Positions 17,190 through 26,565 of a DNA stretch of 64,000 nucleotides are shown here, piece by piece (position 1 is the stretch's first letter; each line of letters opens with the position of its first letter). A program made the position numbers and the translations under genes. The DNA lies in the NCBI RefSeq assembly GCF_001721645.1, contig NZ_CP017141.1, positions 2,852,001 to 2,916,000 on the forward strand, given 5' to 3'. The notes under the pieces were generated by a model. It ran no database searches. It saw nothing but the letters and a program-made list of their open reading frames with translations, and was not told the origin of the DNA. Origin of the DNA: Pedobacter steynii. Its GTDB lineage: Bacteria; Bacteroidota; Bacteroidia; Sphingobacteriales; Sphingobacteriaceae.

Positions 17190-19574
17190 TTATAAGACCC
17201 CGCCCATGTATGGATCAGTAATCCCTTCTTCGCCAGTCTCTACATGACCTGCATATTGCTTGCTGAATGCATCATGTCCATTTACCCGGATACTGAAATC
17301 ATACCAGAAAGCGCTTTTCTGTAAGTCCACAATTACTTTTGCTTTAGCCCTGGCAGGGAGGGTAATTTCCTTTGTTTTATTCTTTTCATAAGTATTATCC
17401 TGAATGCTAATCTTCAGCTCTTTTTTTCCACTGTTTTCCAGTAAGAGCTGTACATTACCTGTTCCTTTTTTTGTCAGCATTCCTGAGGTTTCATATTCAC
17501 AGCTCAGTTTCAATTCCGGATCATGTTTATTTCCTTTAAATCGCCTGAAGAAACCATTCGGACCACTGATGCATAAATGATAAGTCTCTTTGTCAAAGTC
17601 AGACAGGCTTAGCTTGTCAGTTACTTTATCCGTAGCACTAACACCGTAATTCCATGTTTTTCCTGCTTGTCCCTTATAAAGTACTGGTGTATACATCAGA
17701 AATGCTGCACCCACGGGAACTATCTTTTGTCCGAAATTTCCTTTGCCGGATTCAAACTGAATTTGTATTGTACCAGTTGTGATGTCCAGATCAGCCTCTG
17801 CAAACAGTTGATAAGGTAAAGCACAAGCTGGACGTGTGCCTTTTTCCTGTTGCGGCATTGCCGAAGGGGAACCCGATTCAAAAGCCTCATGGGCATTGAT
17901 CTGCTCAATCTCTTTGGGAGACAAGGCCTCAGGTTTTACTTGCGCCGGTTTATTTTTTGCATTCTGGATTCCAGTGATGACACTTTCTTTTTTCAATGGG
18001 CTTACCGGATTGGACTGGTCTGCCATAGCGGGCCGGAAGACCGAGGTCAGATCACCACAAATTGCTCTTCTCCAGCTGCTGATATTTTTACTTTTGATTT
18101 TCTTTCCTGTTTTTTTACCAATGAAGTTTTCCAGGAACATCAGGCAGGAAGTATGGTCAAATACCTGAGAATTGACATAGCCGCCTTTGCTCCAGGGTGA
18201 AGCAACGAGTAATGGAACACGATATCCTAACCCGATAGGGCTATCTTTCTTTTGTTCATAATCCGGTGCGACATCAATCTTTTCAGAAACTTTCCCCGTG
18301 GAAGCATCGCCCGGCTTAGGAACAACATAAGGAGGAATATGGTCAAAATACCCATCGTTTTCATCGTATGTAAGAATGAAAATGGTTTTTTTCCATACCT
18401 CCGGATTTTTTGTCAGGATATCTATTGCTTCGGAAACATACCAGGTTCCATAGAGTGGAGAACTGGTGTGATCGGAAAACCTTTGAGGAGCCACCAACCA
18501 GGATACCGTTGGCAGTTTTCCTTGATTTACATCAGAACGGAACTGATGAAAGATATCATTTTTAGGAATGTTCATGGTCTGTTGAATACCCTGATCATCG
18601 GTAAACGTAAAAGGAGCGAGCTCCAGATAATTTTCAGGAGCATTGATATTGGTGGCGAAGGCTTTATCAATCAGGTTTTTCTCCCGGTCTGAAAGCTTAT
18701 TGTATTTTTCAGTTACTTCAGCAGCGCTCAATGCGGGTTTACTGGATTTATCTCCGTTTTTTCTGAAATAGGCAGAAAGTTTTACGTTGTAACGTTTAAC
18801 ATATTCAATGGCATTATCACCATAATTGCCCAACCAGTCGTCCACAGTATCTCCCTGAAGGTCGGCGGTCCAGATTTCATTCTGGTAGATTTTCCAGCTT
18901 ACATTGTTGTCTTCCAACAATTCAGGGAAAGTTTCCCAGTCTACATAAGCGTTTTCTCTGGATTCTGCCTGAGAATTGTTTACTGCCGCTACAGAGCTGC
19001 CGTTTTGTTCCGGACGGATGGTTCCACTCCAAAAAAACAGCCTGTTAGGGGTAGTTCCTGTTAATGAAGAGCAAAAATTGTGATCGCATATGGTGAAGGC
19101 ATCTGCCATGGCATAATAGAAAGGCACATCGGTACGGTCATAATAGCCAAGGCACATATGTGATTTTACAGGTACCCACTTGTCGTAATTTCCATTGTTG
19201 CGGGCGGCAAGCTGGTCTGACCAGGAATGGGGAAGCCCGCCCTGCCAGGTAATTTTAGTCTTATTGATGTCTACATGAAAAGGAGCGAAAGTTTTTCCTG
19301 CTGCATCTTTTTGAAGCCATACTTTATTCTGGTCAGGTTGAGTAAACGTTCTTGGATCATTAAAACCACGGACTCCTGCCAGTTTACCAAACATATGATC
19401 AAATGAACGGTTTTCCTGCATCAGGAATACGATATGTTCTGCATCATAAAATGTAGATCCCGGTGCGGCGCTGATGGCCATCGCCTTTTGAATAGACATG
19501 GGTATTACATTAGGGAGTCCGGCTGCTCCGGATAACAGGGCTGCCTTTTTTAAAAATGATCTTCTTGAATCCAT
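17190..19574 (-). CDS. phosphocholine-specific phospholipase C, Tat-exported
   Basis: A 794-residue secreted enzyme. The N-terminus has a twin-arginine signal (DSRRSFLKKAALLSG), so it is probably folded before export. The phosphoesterase domain starts near residue 50 with HIVFLMQENRSFDHMFG and extends to about 520, with TYDENDGYFDHIPP near 400. Two C-terminal beta-domains (about 610-790) match the DUF756 repeats of this family. It should hydrolyse phosphatidylcholine or sphingomyelin to release phosphocholine. I chose the ATG at 19574 because the Tat motif follows it; the open frame runs 34 codons further upstream. Confidence 0.92.
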   Translation of the reverse strand: MDSRRSFLKKAALLSGAAGLPNVIPMSIQKAMAISAAPGSTFYDAEHIVFLMQENRSFDHMFGKLAGVRGFNDPRTFTQPDQNKVWLQKDAAGKTFAPFHVDINKTKITWQGGLPHSWSDQLAARNNGNYDKWVPVKSHMCLGYYDRTDVPFYYAMADAFTICDHNFCSSLTGTTPNRLFFWSGTIRPEQNGSSVAAVNNSQAESRENAYVDWETFPELLEDNNVSWKIYQNEIWTADLQGDTVDDWLGNYGDNAIEYVKRYNVKLSAYFRKNGDKSSKPALSAAEVTEKYNKLSDREKNLIDKAFATNINAPENYLELAPFTFTDDQGIQQTMNIPKNDIFHQFRSDVNQGKLPTVSWLVAPQRFSDHTSSPLYGTWYVSEAIDILTKNPEVWKKTIFILTYDENDGYFDHIPPYVVPKPGDASTGKVSEKIDVAPDYEQKKDSPIGLGYRVPLLVASPWSKGGYVNSQVFDHTSCLMFLENFIGKKTGKKIKSKNISSWRRAICGDLTSVFRPAMADQSNPVSPLKKESVITGIQNAKNKPAQVKPEALSPKEIEQINAHEAFESGSPSAMPQQEKGTRPACALPYQLFAEADLDITTGTIQIQFESGKGNFGQKIVPVGAAFLMYTPVLYKGQAGKTWNYGVSATDKVTDKLSLSDFDKETYHLCISGPNGFFRRFKGNKHDPELKLSCEYETSGMLTKKGTGNVQLLLENSGKKELKISIQDNTYEKNKTKEITLPARAKAKVIVDLQKSAFWYDFSIRVNGHDAFSKQYAGHVETGEEGITDPYMGGVL

Positions 19575-19775
19575 TGTTTTGGTTTGTGTGTACTCAAATG
19601 TAATAAGATTGAAGATTAAAAGTAATTTTTTGAGATGAAAATCAAACCAATGAAGGGTAAGATATTTACGTAACAAAAAGGGTACTTAGTGTGGATTGTA
19701 CAAACTGGCTTTTCTTGTCATTTTATTTATAGAATTGTGTATTTTACATCGTTAAACACCTAAACTGCATTTCTT

Positions 19776-21221
19776 ATGATAAAATATATTGGCGGCGCGC
19801 TAGTCATTGGCGGAGTATTGACTTCAATTTTAAGTTTTGAAAATAAAGCAATTGTACATTCGCCAAAACCAATCGATTTTAATCCTGGCTATCGCTTGCT
19901 GGAAAAAGCAGAATTGAACTACCGGAATTATTGTGGTGGTTGTCATGGAGAGAAGATGGATGCTTTTGTGGACCGGCAATGGAAACATGGAAATGCAAAA
20001 GAAGACCTCTTTAAGGCAATAAAAAATGGATATGCGAATGAAGGAATGCCTGCCTTTGATGCTACATTTACCGATAAAGAGATCAGAGAACTTTCAGATT
20101 ATATCCTGAAGGGAATAAAAAATGTTGACCGCTATGCAGGGGCAAAGAAACCAGTGAGCAATATTTTTAAAACAGCCGAAATGACCATCAGGTTGGATAC
20201 CGTGGCGAAAGGCCTGGACGTCCCATGGGGAATGGCTTTTCTCCCGTCTGAGGAGTTGCTGGTTACCGACCGCAATGGCAAGTTCTATAAGGTGAAAAAA
20301 GACAAGTCTTTACAGCTGATCAATGGGACTCCAGAGGTATTGGCAAAAGGACAGGGTGGTTTAATGGATGTAATTCTTGATCCTGCCTTTGCAACGAATA
20401 AGACCCTTTACCTCTCTTATTCTAAATTTAAAACCGAAGATGGAAAGGTATTGGCTACTACAGCGGTTGTAAAAGCAAAGCTGGAAGGGAATGAGCTGGT
20501 AGATCAGCAGGATATCTTTGTAGCCAAACCCTGGTCCAGAACACAGCACCACTATGGCTCCAGAATGCAGTTTGGAAAAGATGGTTATTTATACATTGCT
20601 ATCGGTGAAAGAGGAAATGAAAAACAAAACCCTCAGGAAATCAAAGGAAATGACCTTGGAAAGATCCACAGGATAAAAAGTGATGGTAGTATTCCTACTG
20701 ATAATCCGTTTGTGATAACCAAGGGCGCAGAGGCATCCATTTTTACTTATGGGAACCGCAATCCTCAGGGGATGACCATTCATCCTCAGACAGGGGTCAT
20801 CTGGGAGAATGAACATGGACCAAGAGGTGGGGATGAAATCAATATCATTCAACCAGGTAAGAATTACGGTTGGCCGATAGCGACTTATGGCATCAATTAC
20901 AATGGAAAGATCATTAGTAATATTTCAGAAAAGGAGGGGATAACAGCACCTTTGCATTACTGGATTCCCTCTATAGGGCCAAGCGGAATGGCTTTTGTTT
21001 CCGGAAACCGTTATAAGGGATGGAAAGGCGATCTGCTTACCGGTTCCCTGCGTTTTGAATACCTGAACAGAAGTGTATTACAAGGAAATAAAGTGATTAA
21101 AGAAGAAATACTTTTCAAGAATATCGGCAGGCTGAGGGATGTAAGGATGGCGCCGGATGGCTATATCTACATTGCAGTAGAATCTCCTGGTATCGTTTAT
21201 AAGCTGGTTCCGGTTAATTAA
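19776..21221 (+). CDS. cytochrome c fused to PQQ-dependent sugar dehydrogenase
   Basis: A 481-residue exported fusion. After an N-terminal signal or anchor (residues 1-20), a c-type cytochrome domain carries the haem motif CGGCH at 53-57 and a possible Met ligand in GMPAF. From about residue 135 a six-bladed propeller of the soluble glucose/aldose dehydrogenase type begins: VPWGMAFLP, QGGLMDV, GSRMQFGKDGYLYIAIGERG and NRNPQGM are family signatures. It should oxidise an aldose in the periplasm and pass electrons to its own haem. The stop overlaps the convergent UbiA gene by 8 bases. Confidence 0.88.
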   Translation: MIKYIGGALVIGGVLTSILSFENKAIVHSPKPIDFNPGYRLLEKAELNYRNYCGGCHGEKMDAFVDRQWKHGNAKEDLFKAIKNGYANEGMPAFDATFTDKEIRELSDYILKGIKNVDRYAGAKKPVSNIFKTAEMTIRLDTVAKGLDVPWGMAFLPSEELLVTDRNGKFYKVKKDKSLQLINGTPEVLAKGQGGLMDVILDPAFATNKTLYLSYSKFKTEDGKVLATTAVVKAKLEGNELVDQQDIFVAKPWSRTQHHYGSRMQFGKDGYLYIAIGERGNEKQNPQEIKGNDLGKIHRIKSDGSIPTDNPFVITKGAEASIFTYGNRNPQGMTIHPQTGVIWENEHGPRGGDEINIIQPGKNYGWPIATYGINYNGKIISNISEKEGITAPLHYWIPSIGPSGMAFVSGNRYKGWKGDLLTGSLRFEYLNRSVLQGNKVIKEEILFKNIGRLRDVRMAPDGYIYIAVESPGIVYKLVPVN

Positions 21222-22107
21222 CGGTGAAGGCTCTGTTTAGCCACAAAGACAAGGGAAGTAAGCCTACAATAATCAATGCGATATACCAAACCCCAAAGGC
21301 ACTGGCCCATGCTGCATTCAGTAAAATCAGTGCGATAACGCCTGCTTTTACAGATTTGCCGATGTTCTTTCCGATAGGATCATCAAGGGTTTTAAATAAG
21401 GGATTGAAGATCATCAGGTAGAACGGAATTACAAAGAGAATGGTGAGCAGGAAAAAACCTTTGCTGTGTGCAATGAAAAGAATGCAGGCAATGACAAATG
21501 CATAAAGGAAGGCGGCAAGATATAATGTCGCTTTGCTTTTTTCATTCCCTTTTCTTCTGTTGATGATCGTGAGTGAGGCAATATATACAATGGGGATGGT
21601 TGCAATTACCAACCACCAGATTTCGGGATACCAAGAAAAAATACTTACACCAAGCAAAAGGTTTAATCCCCTGCAGAGCCCCATATTGATCGGGCCACTG
21701 ATGGTCATGTGCTTAGAATATTTGTCGTAAGTTAAAGCGGCAATCATAATCAGACATGCAATCGCTAGAGAGGTCAGGTTTACGATTGCCGCCGCCATAA
21801 TCCCTACAGTAAAGCAAATTCCGCCAAATACAGCAGCATCTTTTTTTGTAATGCTTCCATTTGGAATCGGGCGGTCCGGACGCTCCTTTTTGTCTCTTTC
21901 CAGATCAAAGACATCGTTAAAGATCACCCCTCCGCTATACAAGCCTATGGTAGATAGGCAAAGCAACAGAATCGGAAATAAATGCTGAAGCTCAAATTCC
22001 GTAGTTAAAAAATAACCTGAAATGGCTACACCAGCAAGAACATCAGTAACGGAAGTCACCAGATTTGCCGGACGCATAATCTTAATATAGGCGAGTCGGT
22101 TCTTCAA
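21214..22107 (-). CDS. UbiA-family prenyltransferase (EboC-like)
   Basis: A 297-residue integral membrane protein with eight or nine hydrophobic segments. The first aspartate-rich motif of UbiA enzymes is intact (NDVFDLERD, about residues 65-73), followed by RPDRPIPNG, and the second motif region reads LTYDKYSK. These enzymes transfer a prenyl chain to an aromatic or other acceptor. It most resembles the EboC subgroup, but no other ebo genes are present here, so the acceptor is unknown. The start appears to be TTG at 22107, because no upstream ATG lies in frame; the next ATG is ten codons in, inside the conserved N-terminus. Confidence 0.8.
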   Translation of the reverse strand: MKNRLAYIKIMRPANLVTSVTDVLAGVAISGYFLTTEFELQHLFPILLLCLSTIGLYSGGVIFNDVFDLERDKKERPDRPIPNGSITKKDAAVFGGICFTVGIMAAAIVNLTSLAIACLIMIAALTYDKYSKHMTISGPINMGLCRGLNLLLGVSIFSWYPEIWWLVIATIPIVYIASLTIINRRKGNEKSKATLYLAAFLYAFVIACILFIAHSKGFFLLTILFVIPFYLMIFNPLFKTLDDPIGKNIGKSVKAGVIALILLNAAWASAFGVWYIALIIVGLLPLSLWLNRAFTVN

Positions 22108-22568
22108 ATAATTATAAGTTTAAAGCAGATTTTGTTGATAAAAAAATGCAAGTCCAGCAGTATAACAATTCAAAATAGGTTTAGGTTGGTATTTAAATGC
22201 AAATAAACATATAAAAAACACTATTTATAGCTTAATCAGCCTTTTTTTGCGTATCATTTATATTGAACTGGACCATCAGTTTTGTTCAAAAGTGGATGAT
22301 TTATCTCAAATCAGGATTTTCAAACTTTGTCTTATTATTTATAAGTAGTAAAAAACAATTTAAACCTTACTAAAATGTAAAAATCAATTTTTTATCACAC
22401 AGGATGCCTGAAAAAGCGGGCGTGAAATCTGTACCGGCATTGCTGACCGCAAGTGGTAATGTATTACACCTTAATTTTGGTGCTTCCATGGCAGACTTAA
22501 ATGGATAGTCTCTTCCTTGAAATTATAAACTCCGTATCATCTTTCAGCTCCCTCTTTAAAGCAATTGC
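22108..22568. other. 461-base intergenic region with a short thioredoxin-like remnant
   Basis: No full gene is present. The left part is AT-rich without clear signals. At 22404-22508 a 34-codon frame on the forward strand (MPEKAGVKSVPALL near its start, then GNVLHLNFGAS) looks protein-like, with a G-V-x-S-V-P pattern similar to the cis-proline loop of thioredoxin folds. The frame is closed upstream by a stop at 22371. It may be a decayed gene end. I see no terminator for the flanking reverse genes. Confidence 0.35.
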
Positions 22569-23009
22569 TTATTTTTTCTTTGTGCGCTGGGCTTTTACCT
22601 CCGAAGCCGTAATGGCTCCTGCTTTATTGCCAAAGCTGTTTCTCACATAGGTCAATACATCTGCTATTTCCTGGTCTTTGAGGATATCAAGCTGAGGCAT
22701 CGGATTCGAATAGGTTTCTCCATCAATTTCCAGACTTTCATTTGAGCCATTGAGGATAATTTTAATCAACCTGTTTTTATCCCCGAGTACGTATATCGTT
22801 TTGCTTAAAGGAGGATTTAAATTAGGAACGCCTCCGCCATCTAATTGATGACAGGAGGCGCAAAATTTCGAATAAACCTTTTTTCCTTCCAATAACTGAT
22901 CTCTTTGAACTGTTGCTTTTGCTGTGGTTTTCTTTTGAGCCTGAGCAGCAGCCGGTACAAATAAGGTTAAAGGAAGGGCCAGAAGAGCAGTAAATAGGAG
23001 TTTTTTCAT
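22569..23009 (-). CDS. periplasmic c-type cytochrome
   Basis: A 146-residue exported monohaem cytochrome c. The signal peptide covers about residues 1-24 (ending AQAQ). The haem motif CASCH is at 50-54 and a likely Met ligand lies in NPMPQL near 100. It follows the PQQ dehydrogenase by 6 bases in the same direction and is the probable electron acceptor of that enzyme. The gene closes the GH105-PQQ-cytochrome operon. Confidence 0.9.
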   Translation of the reverse strand: MKKLLFTALLALPLTLFVPAAAQAQKKTTAKATVQRDQLLEGKKVYSKFCASCHQLDGGGVPNLNPPLSKTIYVLGDKNRLIKIILNGSNESLEIDGETYSNPMPQLDILKDQEIADVLTYVRNSFGNKAGAITASEVKAQRTKKK

Positions 23010-23015
23010 GATCTT

Positions 23016-24308
23016 TTATTTTCCCTTATATAATATCCGGTATACAGTCCCCTTCACGTCATCAGTTACATACAGAGAGCCATCTGGCCCTTGTGCCAAT
23101 CCGCAAGGGCGATGCTTTGCGTCCCTGGGAGACATTACGTTGTCTGTTCCGGCAAAACCGTCTGCAAAGATTTCCCATTCTCCGGTAGGCTGACCATCCT
23201 TGAATGGAGCAAACACAACATAAAAGCCTTCCTGTTTTTCAGGAGTCCTGTTCCAGGAACCATGAAAGGCGATAAAAGCACCATTCCTGTATTTCTCCGG
23301 AAACTGATTCCCGGTGTAAAATAACAAGCCATTGGGAGCAAGATGTCCGGGAAAAGCCAGCGCGGGATTGATATATTCTTTGCTGCCTTCTTTTTTGCCA
23401 TCGCCTCCGTATTCCGGTGCCTGGATGTTTTTCTTTTGATACTGGTCATAATAGACATAAGGCCAGCCTGCATTGTCTCCTTTTTTAAGCATGTACAGGC
23501 ATTCGGCAGGAAGGAGAGCGGATTGTTTTTCATCATACAGATCCGGCCAAAGTCCATTGAGTTGATCACGGCCATGCTGCATCACAAATAAGCTATTGTT
23601 TTGTTGATTCCAATCTAAGCCAACTACATTTCTTATTCCTGTGGCATAACGAACGCCATCGCCATAGCTTTGGTTCAGCTTGTTGGCTTTAAACTGCCAT
23701 ATCCCTCCGGCAGAATCTAATATCGGACAACCTTTTATTCCCGGGGAGCCTGGGGTACGGTCTTTTTCCTGGCAGGAGTTGGAATACGCTCCTATGTTCA
23801 CATAGATGTTTCCTGAATTGTCTAAGACAATAGATTTGGTATCGTGCTGTCTGCCTTTTTTTAATTTGGTAATCAGCTTTGAGGGATTATTCTGATCAAG
23901 GACTTCATCACTTTCGTTGAGTTTATAGCTAAAGACCTCGTCGTTAGAAGAGGCATACAGTATGTTGTCTTTTAAATAAAGGCCCGTTCCACCATAATTT
24001 CCAAAGCCAGTATGTTCGTCCATACGGCCATCACCATTTTTATCTTTCAGGTAAATGATGCCTTTTTCTTTAACTGGTTTCGCAAGTTTTACATACAAAT
24101 TTCCTTCCTTGGTCACGACGATGTGTCTGGCCTTGCCAATGCTGTCGGCCACTATTAGCGCCCCAAATTCTGCAGGAAGTTTTAAACCTGCATTATTCGC
24201 ATCAGTGGTGGGTGGATCGGTTGATCTGTCCGAAGGGTTATTTTTAAAAGCATATAAGGAGCAGAAAACCCCAGCCGTAAGGAGCGGAATAATCAATCTT
24301 GTTTTCAT
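23016..24308 (-). CDS. PQQ-dependent sugar dehydrogenase (L-sorbosone/glucose type)
   Basis: A 430-residue exported six-bladed propeller of the sorbosone/glucose dehydrogenase family. After a signal peptide (about residues 1-20) the repeats AGLKLPAEFGALIVADSIG, GRQHDTKSIVLDNSGNIYVN and LDWNQQNNSLFVMQHGRDQL are visible, and the C-terminus has RPCGLAQGPDGSLYVTDD. It likely oxidises an aldehyde or aldose in the periplasm with PQQ. I start at the ATG at 24308; the frame upstream overlaps the GH105 gene. It is between GH105 and cytochrome c genes in one transcript. PQQ synthesis genes are not in this window. Confidence 0.82.
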   Translation of the reverse strand: MKTRLIIPLLTAGVFCSLYAFKNNPSDRSTDPPTTDANNAGLKLPAEFGALIVADSIGKARHIVVTKEGNLYVKLAKPVKEKGIIYLKDKNGDGRMDEHTGFGNYGGTGLYLKDNILYASSNDEVFSYKLNESDEVLDQNNPSKLITKLKKGRQHDTKSIVLDNSGNIYVNIGAYSNSCQEKDRTPGSPGIKGCPILDSAGGIWQFKANKLNQSYGDGVRYATGIRNVVGLDWNQQNNSLFVMQHGRDQLNGLWPDLYDEKQSALLPAECLYMLKKGDNAGWPYVYYDQYQKKNIQAPEYGGDGKKEGSKEYINPALAFPGHLAPNGLLFYTGNQFPEKYRNGAFIAFHGSWNRTPEKQEGFYVVFAPFKDGQPTGEWEIFADGFAGTDNVMSPRDAKHRPCGLAQGPDGSLYVTDDVKGTVYRILYKGK

Positions 24309-24343
24309 GATCATACTTATCATTTTATAAGTTCTGTCTGCCA

Positions 24344-25489
24344 TTAACGTAGTAAGGCGGTTGCGCACCATAAGATTGGGGCCTGTCCATGAAGATCACC
24401 TGTATTTTGTTTTCTGTCCAGGTAATACTGACGGTCATTTTTCTTGTTTGTACCTTCGCAGACATTGGTAATCTCTGCATTTTCATTGATGTAAGATACC
24501 AGTCCAAGCCATCCCTTTCTGGCTGCTTTTCCATAAGTCTCTTTATCCAGCCACCCGTTTTTAACTCCTGTAATCATCGCAAAAGTGAACATTCCTGTTG
24601 CTGATGTTTCCGGCCATGCTTCAGGATCATCAATTAATTGGTTCCACATGCCGTTCTTTCCCTGATATTTTAGTAATGAGGCCATCATATCGCTGTAACC
24701 TTTCATGATCCTTGCTCTGTTTGGATTGCTTTTGGGCATGGAGCTAAGTAATTCTGCCATCCCTGCGGCCATCCATCCATCTCCTCTTCCCCAATAGAAA
24801 GGTACATCAGGAGCATGATAAAACAGCCCATTGGGTTTTTGAAGCTGATCTAAATAGAAAACCATTTCTTTTGCCGCCTGATCGATGTATTTCTGATTTC
24901 CAGTGGCGCGGAATGCCTGTGCCTGTAATGCGGTGATCATATACATGTCGTCAATCCATAACCTGGTTTGCCAGGTGTATCCTTGTTTATAAAATTCGTG
25001 TGATTCTTCTTTTACGCGTGGCCCTTCCGGCGGTCCCCATTGTTTTTCTGCGATAGAAATCCCAAGGTCCAGGTATTTTTTATCTTTTGTCTGAAGGTAT
25101 AATTCCAGAGGAACCGAGCCAAAAACACAGTAATCCACGTGATCAGGAATGGGAACCATCTTTGACTCTTCTCCAAATAAAGGTTCGAACCGTTCTGCAA
25201 GGCGCTGTGTCAGTTTTTTATTTCCACTGGCTTTGGCGAAAGTCAAAGCTCCATACCAGGCACATGATTCCGGATAAGTGATGACCTTTGGAGGGGTTGG
25301 ACGGCCAAAATTGGTATGTGGAGTAACAACAAAGTGATCGGCTACCCTGGTGCCAATTTCTTTCGGAGATGTGCCCTTTGGCCAGTTTTTTAAATCTGCA
25401 GAGGTAGGTTGGGCGTGTAAAAGGCCCGTTCCACAAAAAAGGGAAAAAGATAGAAGACTGGTTATGCCTAAAAAAAGATTTCTATTCAT
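24344..25489 (-). CDS. glycoside hydrolase family 88/105, unsaturated glycuronyl hydrolase
   Basis: A 381-residue exported (alpha/alpha)6-barrel enzyme with a signal peptide ending near LLHAQ (residue 27). The key pattern WIDDMYMI has the general-acid aspartate (Asp180 or Asp181), and WGRGDGWMAAG, ETSATGMF and GQAPILWCATALL are GH105 signatures. Such enzymes remove unsaturated uronic acid from oligosaccharides made by polysaccharide lyases. It leads the operon with the PQQ dehydrogenase and cytochrome c. The exact glycan, for example rhamnogalacturonan or ulvan, cannot be told. Confidence 0.88.
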   Translation of the reverse strand: MNRNLFLGITSLLSFSLFCGTGLLHAQPTSADLKNWPKGTSPKEIGTRVADHFVVTPHTNFGRPTPPKVITYPESCAWYGALTFAKASGNKKLTQRLAERFEPLFGEESKMVPIPDHVDYCVFGSVPLELYLQTKDKKYLDLGISIAEKQWGPPEGPRVKEESHEFYKQGYTWQTRLWIDDMYMITALQAQAFRATGNQKYIDQAAKEMVFYLDQLQKPNGLFYHAPDVPFYWGRGDGWMAAGMAELLSSMPKSNPNRARIMKGYSDMMASLLKYQGKNGMWNQLIDDPEAWPETSATGMFTFAMITGVKNGWLDKETYGKAARKGWLGLVSYINENAEITNVCEGTNKKNDRQYYLDRKQNTGDLHGQAPILWCATALLR

Positions 25490-25735
25490 GAGATTTTGGC
25501 TGTCTGTTGATCAACATCTTTGGGGATGTTTACCCGTTTAGGTATTTAAAGGTAGCTTTTATTTGATTTTTGAGAAATTAGTGAAGAGAGAGAAACGCCT
25601 TAATTTGCTGGTTTAACAGGATTATCAACTGTTCTTGTTAATATGGTTTACTAATTGGCTAAATTGGAACAGTAATTTGAGTTCAATATTTATTCACTTG
25701 CGAAGTATTCAGGATAAAACCATAAATATATACTA

Positions 25736-26557
25736 ATGAAAAAATGTCTCTCTCTGATGTTCATCATCACCCTATCCCTGCAATTAAAAGCACAGCATAG
25801 CTTGCTGAAACTATGGGAAACGGATAGTGTAATTAATCTGCCGGAGTCTGTTTTACCGGATTTGAAAGCTAAAATGCTGTATGTGTCTGTCATGGGAAAT
25901 AATCCGAATGATAAAGACGGAATCGGAGGAATCGGGAAGATTAAACCGAATGGTAAGGTGATTGATCTCAACTGGATTTCCGGATTAAACTCTCCAAAGG
26001 GATTGGCGATATCTGCTAACCTGATGTATGTTGCCGACCTGACTGATGTCGTGGTGATTGATATTGCCAAAGGGGAAATACTCCGCAAGATTCCTATAGA
26101 AAATACCAAATTTCTGAATGACATCACTGTGAACGAAAAAGGGATCGTATATGTCTCGGATTCCAGAACAAAAAGGATTTATAAAATTGAAAATGATGCA
26201 CCCAGCTTGTACCTTGACAGCATCAACGGGGTTAATGGTTTAAAAGCCATCGGCGAGGATTTATATATCCTTGGCGGGAGGAATTTTTTGAAAGCTGATG
26301 CCGGAAAAAAGATCACTAAAATAGCAGAATTGCCAAATGGAGGAGATGGATTGGAACCAATCGGAAATGGTGATTTTCTCTGCTCAAGTTGGGGTGGATA
26401 TGTATATTATGTGTATGCTGACGGCAGATGCGATTTGCTGCTGGATACCCATTTAGAAAAGAAGAATACAGCTGATATAGGTTATGATCCAGAAAAAAGG
26501 ATAGTATATATCCCCACTTTTTATAAAAAGACAGTAATGGCTTATCAGTTACAATAA
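25736..26557 (+). CDS. exported beta-propeller protein (SMP-30/gluconolactonase-like)
   Basis: A 273-residue protein with a signal peptide (residues 1-18, ending LKAQ). The mature part shows repeated blade motifs: GKVIDLNWISGLNSPKGLA, FLNDITVNEKGIVYVSDS and GVNGLKAIGEDLYI, typical of six-bladed SMP-30-like propellers. Metal-binding and lactonase residues cannot be assigned with certainty. It lies 8 bases before the AlkC-like gene in the same direction, so the two may be cotranscribed, although their functions seem unrelated. Confidence 0.75.
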   Translation: MKKCLSLMFIITLSLQLKAQHSLLKLWETDSVINLPESVLPDLKAKMLYVSVMGNNPNDKDGIGGIGKIKPNGKVIDLNWISGLNSPKGLAISANLMYVADLTDVVVIDIAKGEILRKIPIENTKFLNDITVNEKGIVYVSDSRTKRIYKIENDAPSLYLDSINGVNGLKAIGEDLYILGGRNFLKADAGKKITKIAELPNGGDGLEPIGNGDFLCSSWGGYVYYVYADGRCDLLLDTHLEKKNTADIGYDPEKRIVYIPTFYKKTVMAYQLQ

Positions 26558-26565
26558 AATCATTT

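Noticed and set aside
25490..25735. LacI-type operator (GTTTACCCGTTTAG) upstream of GH105
   Set aside because: The two half sites are direct, not inverted, so it is not a convincing operator.
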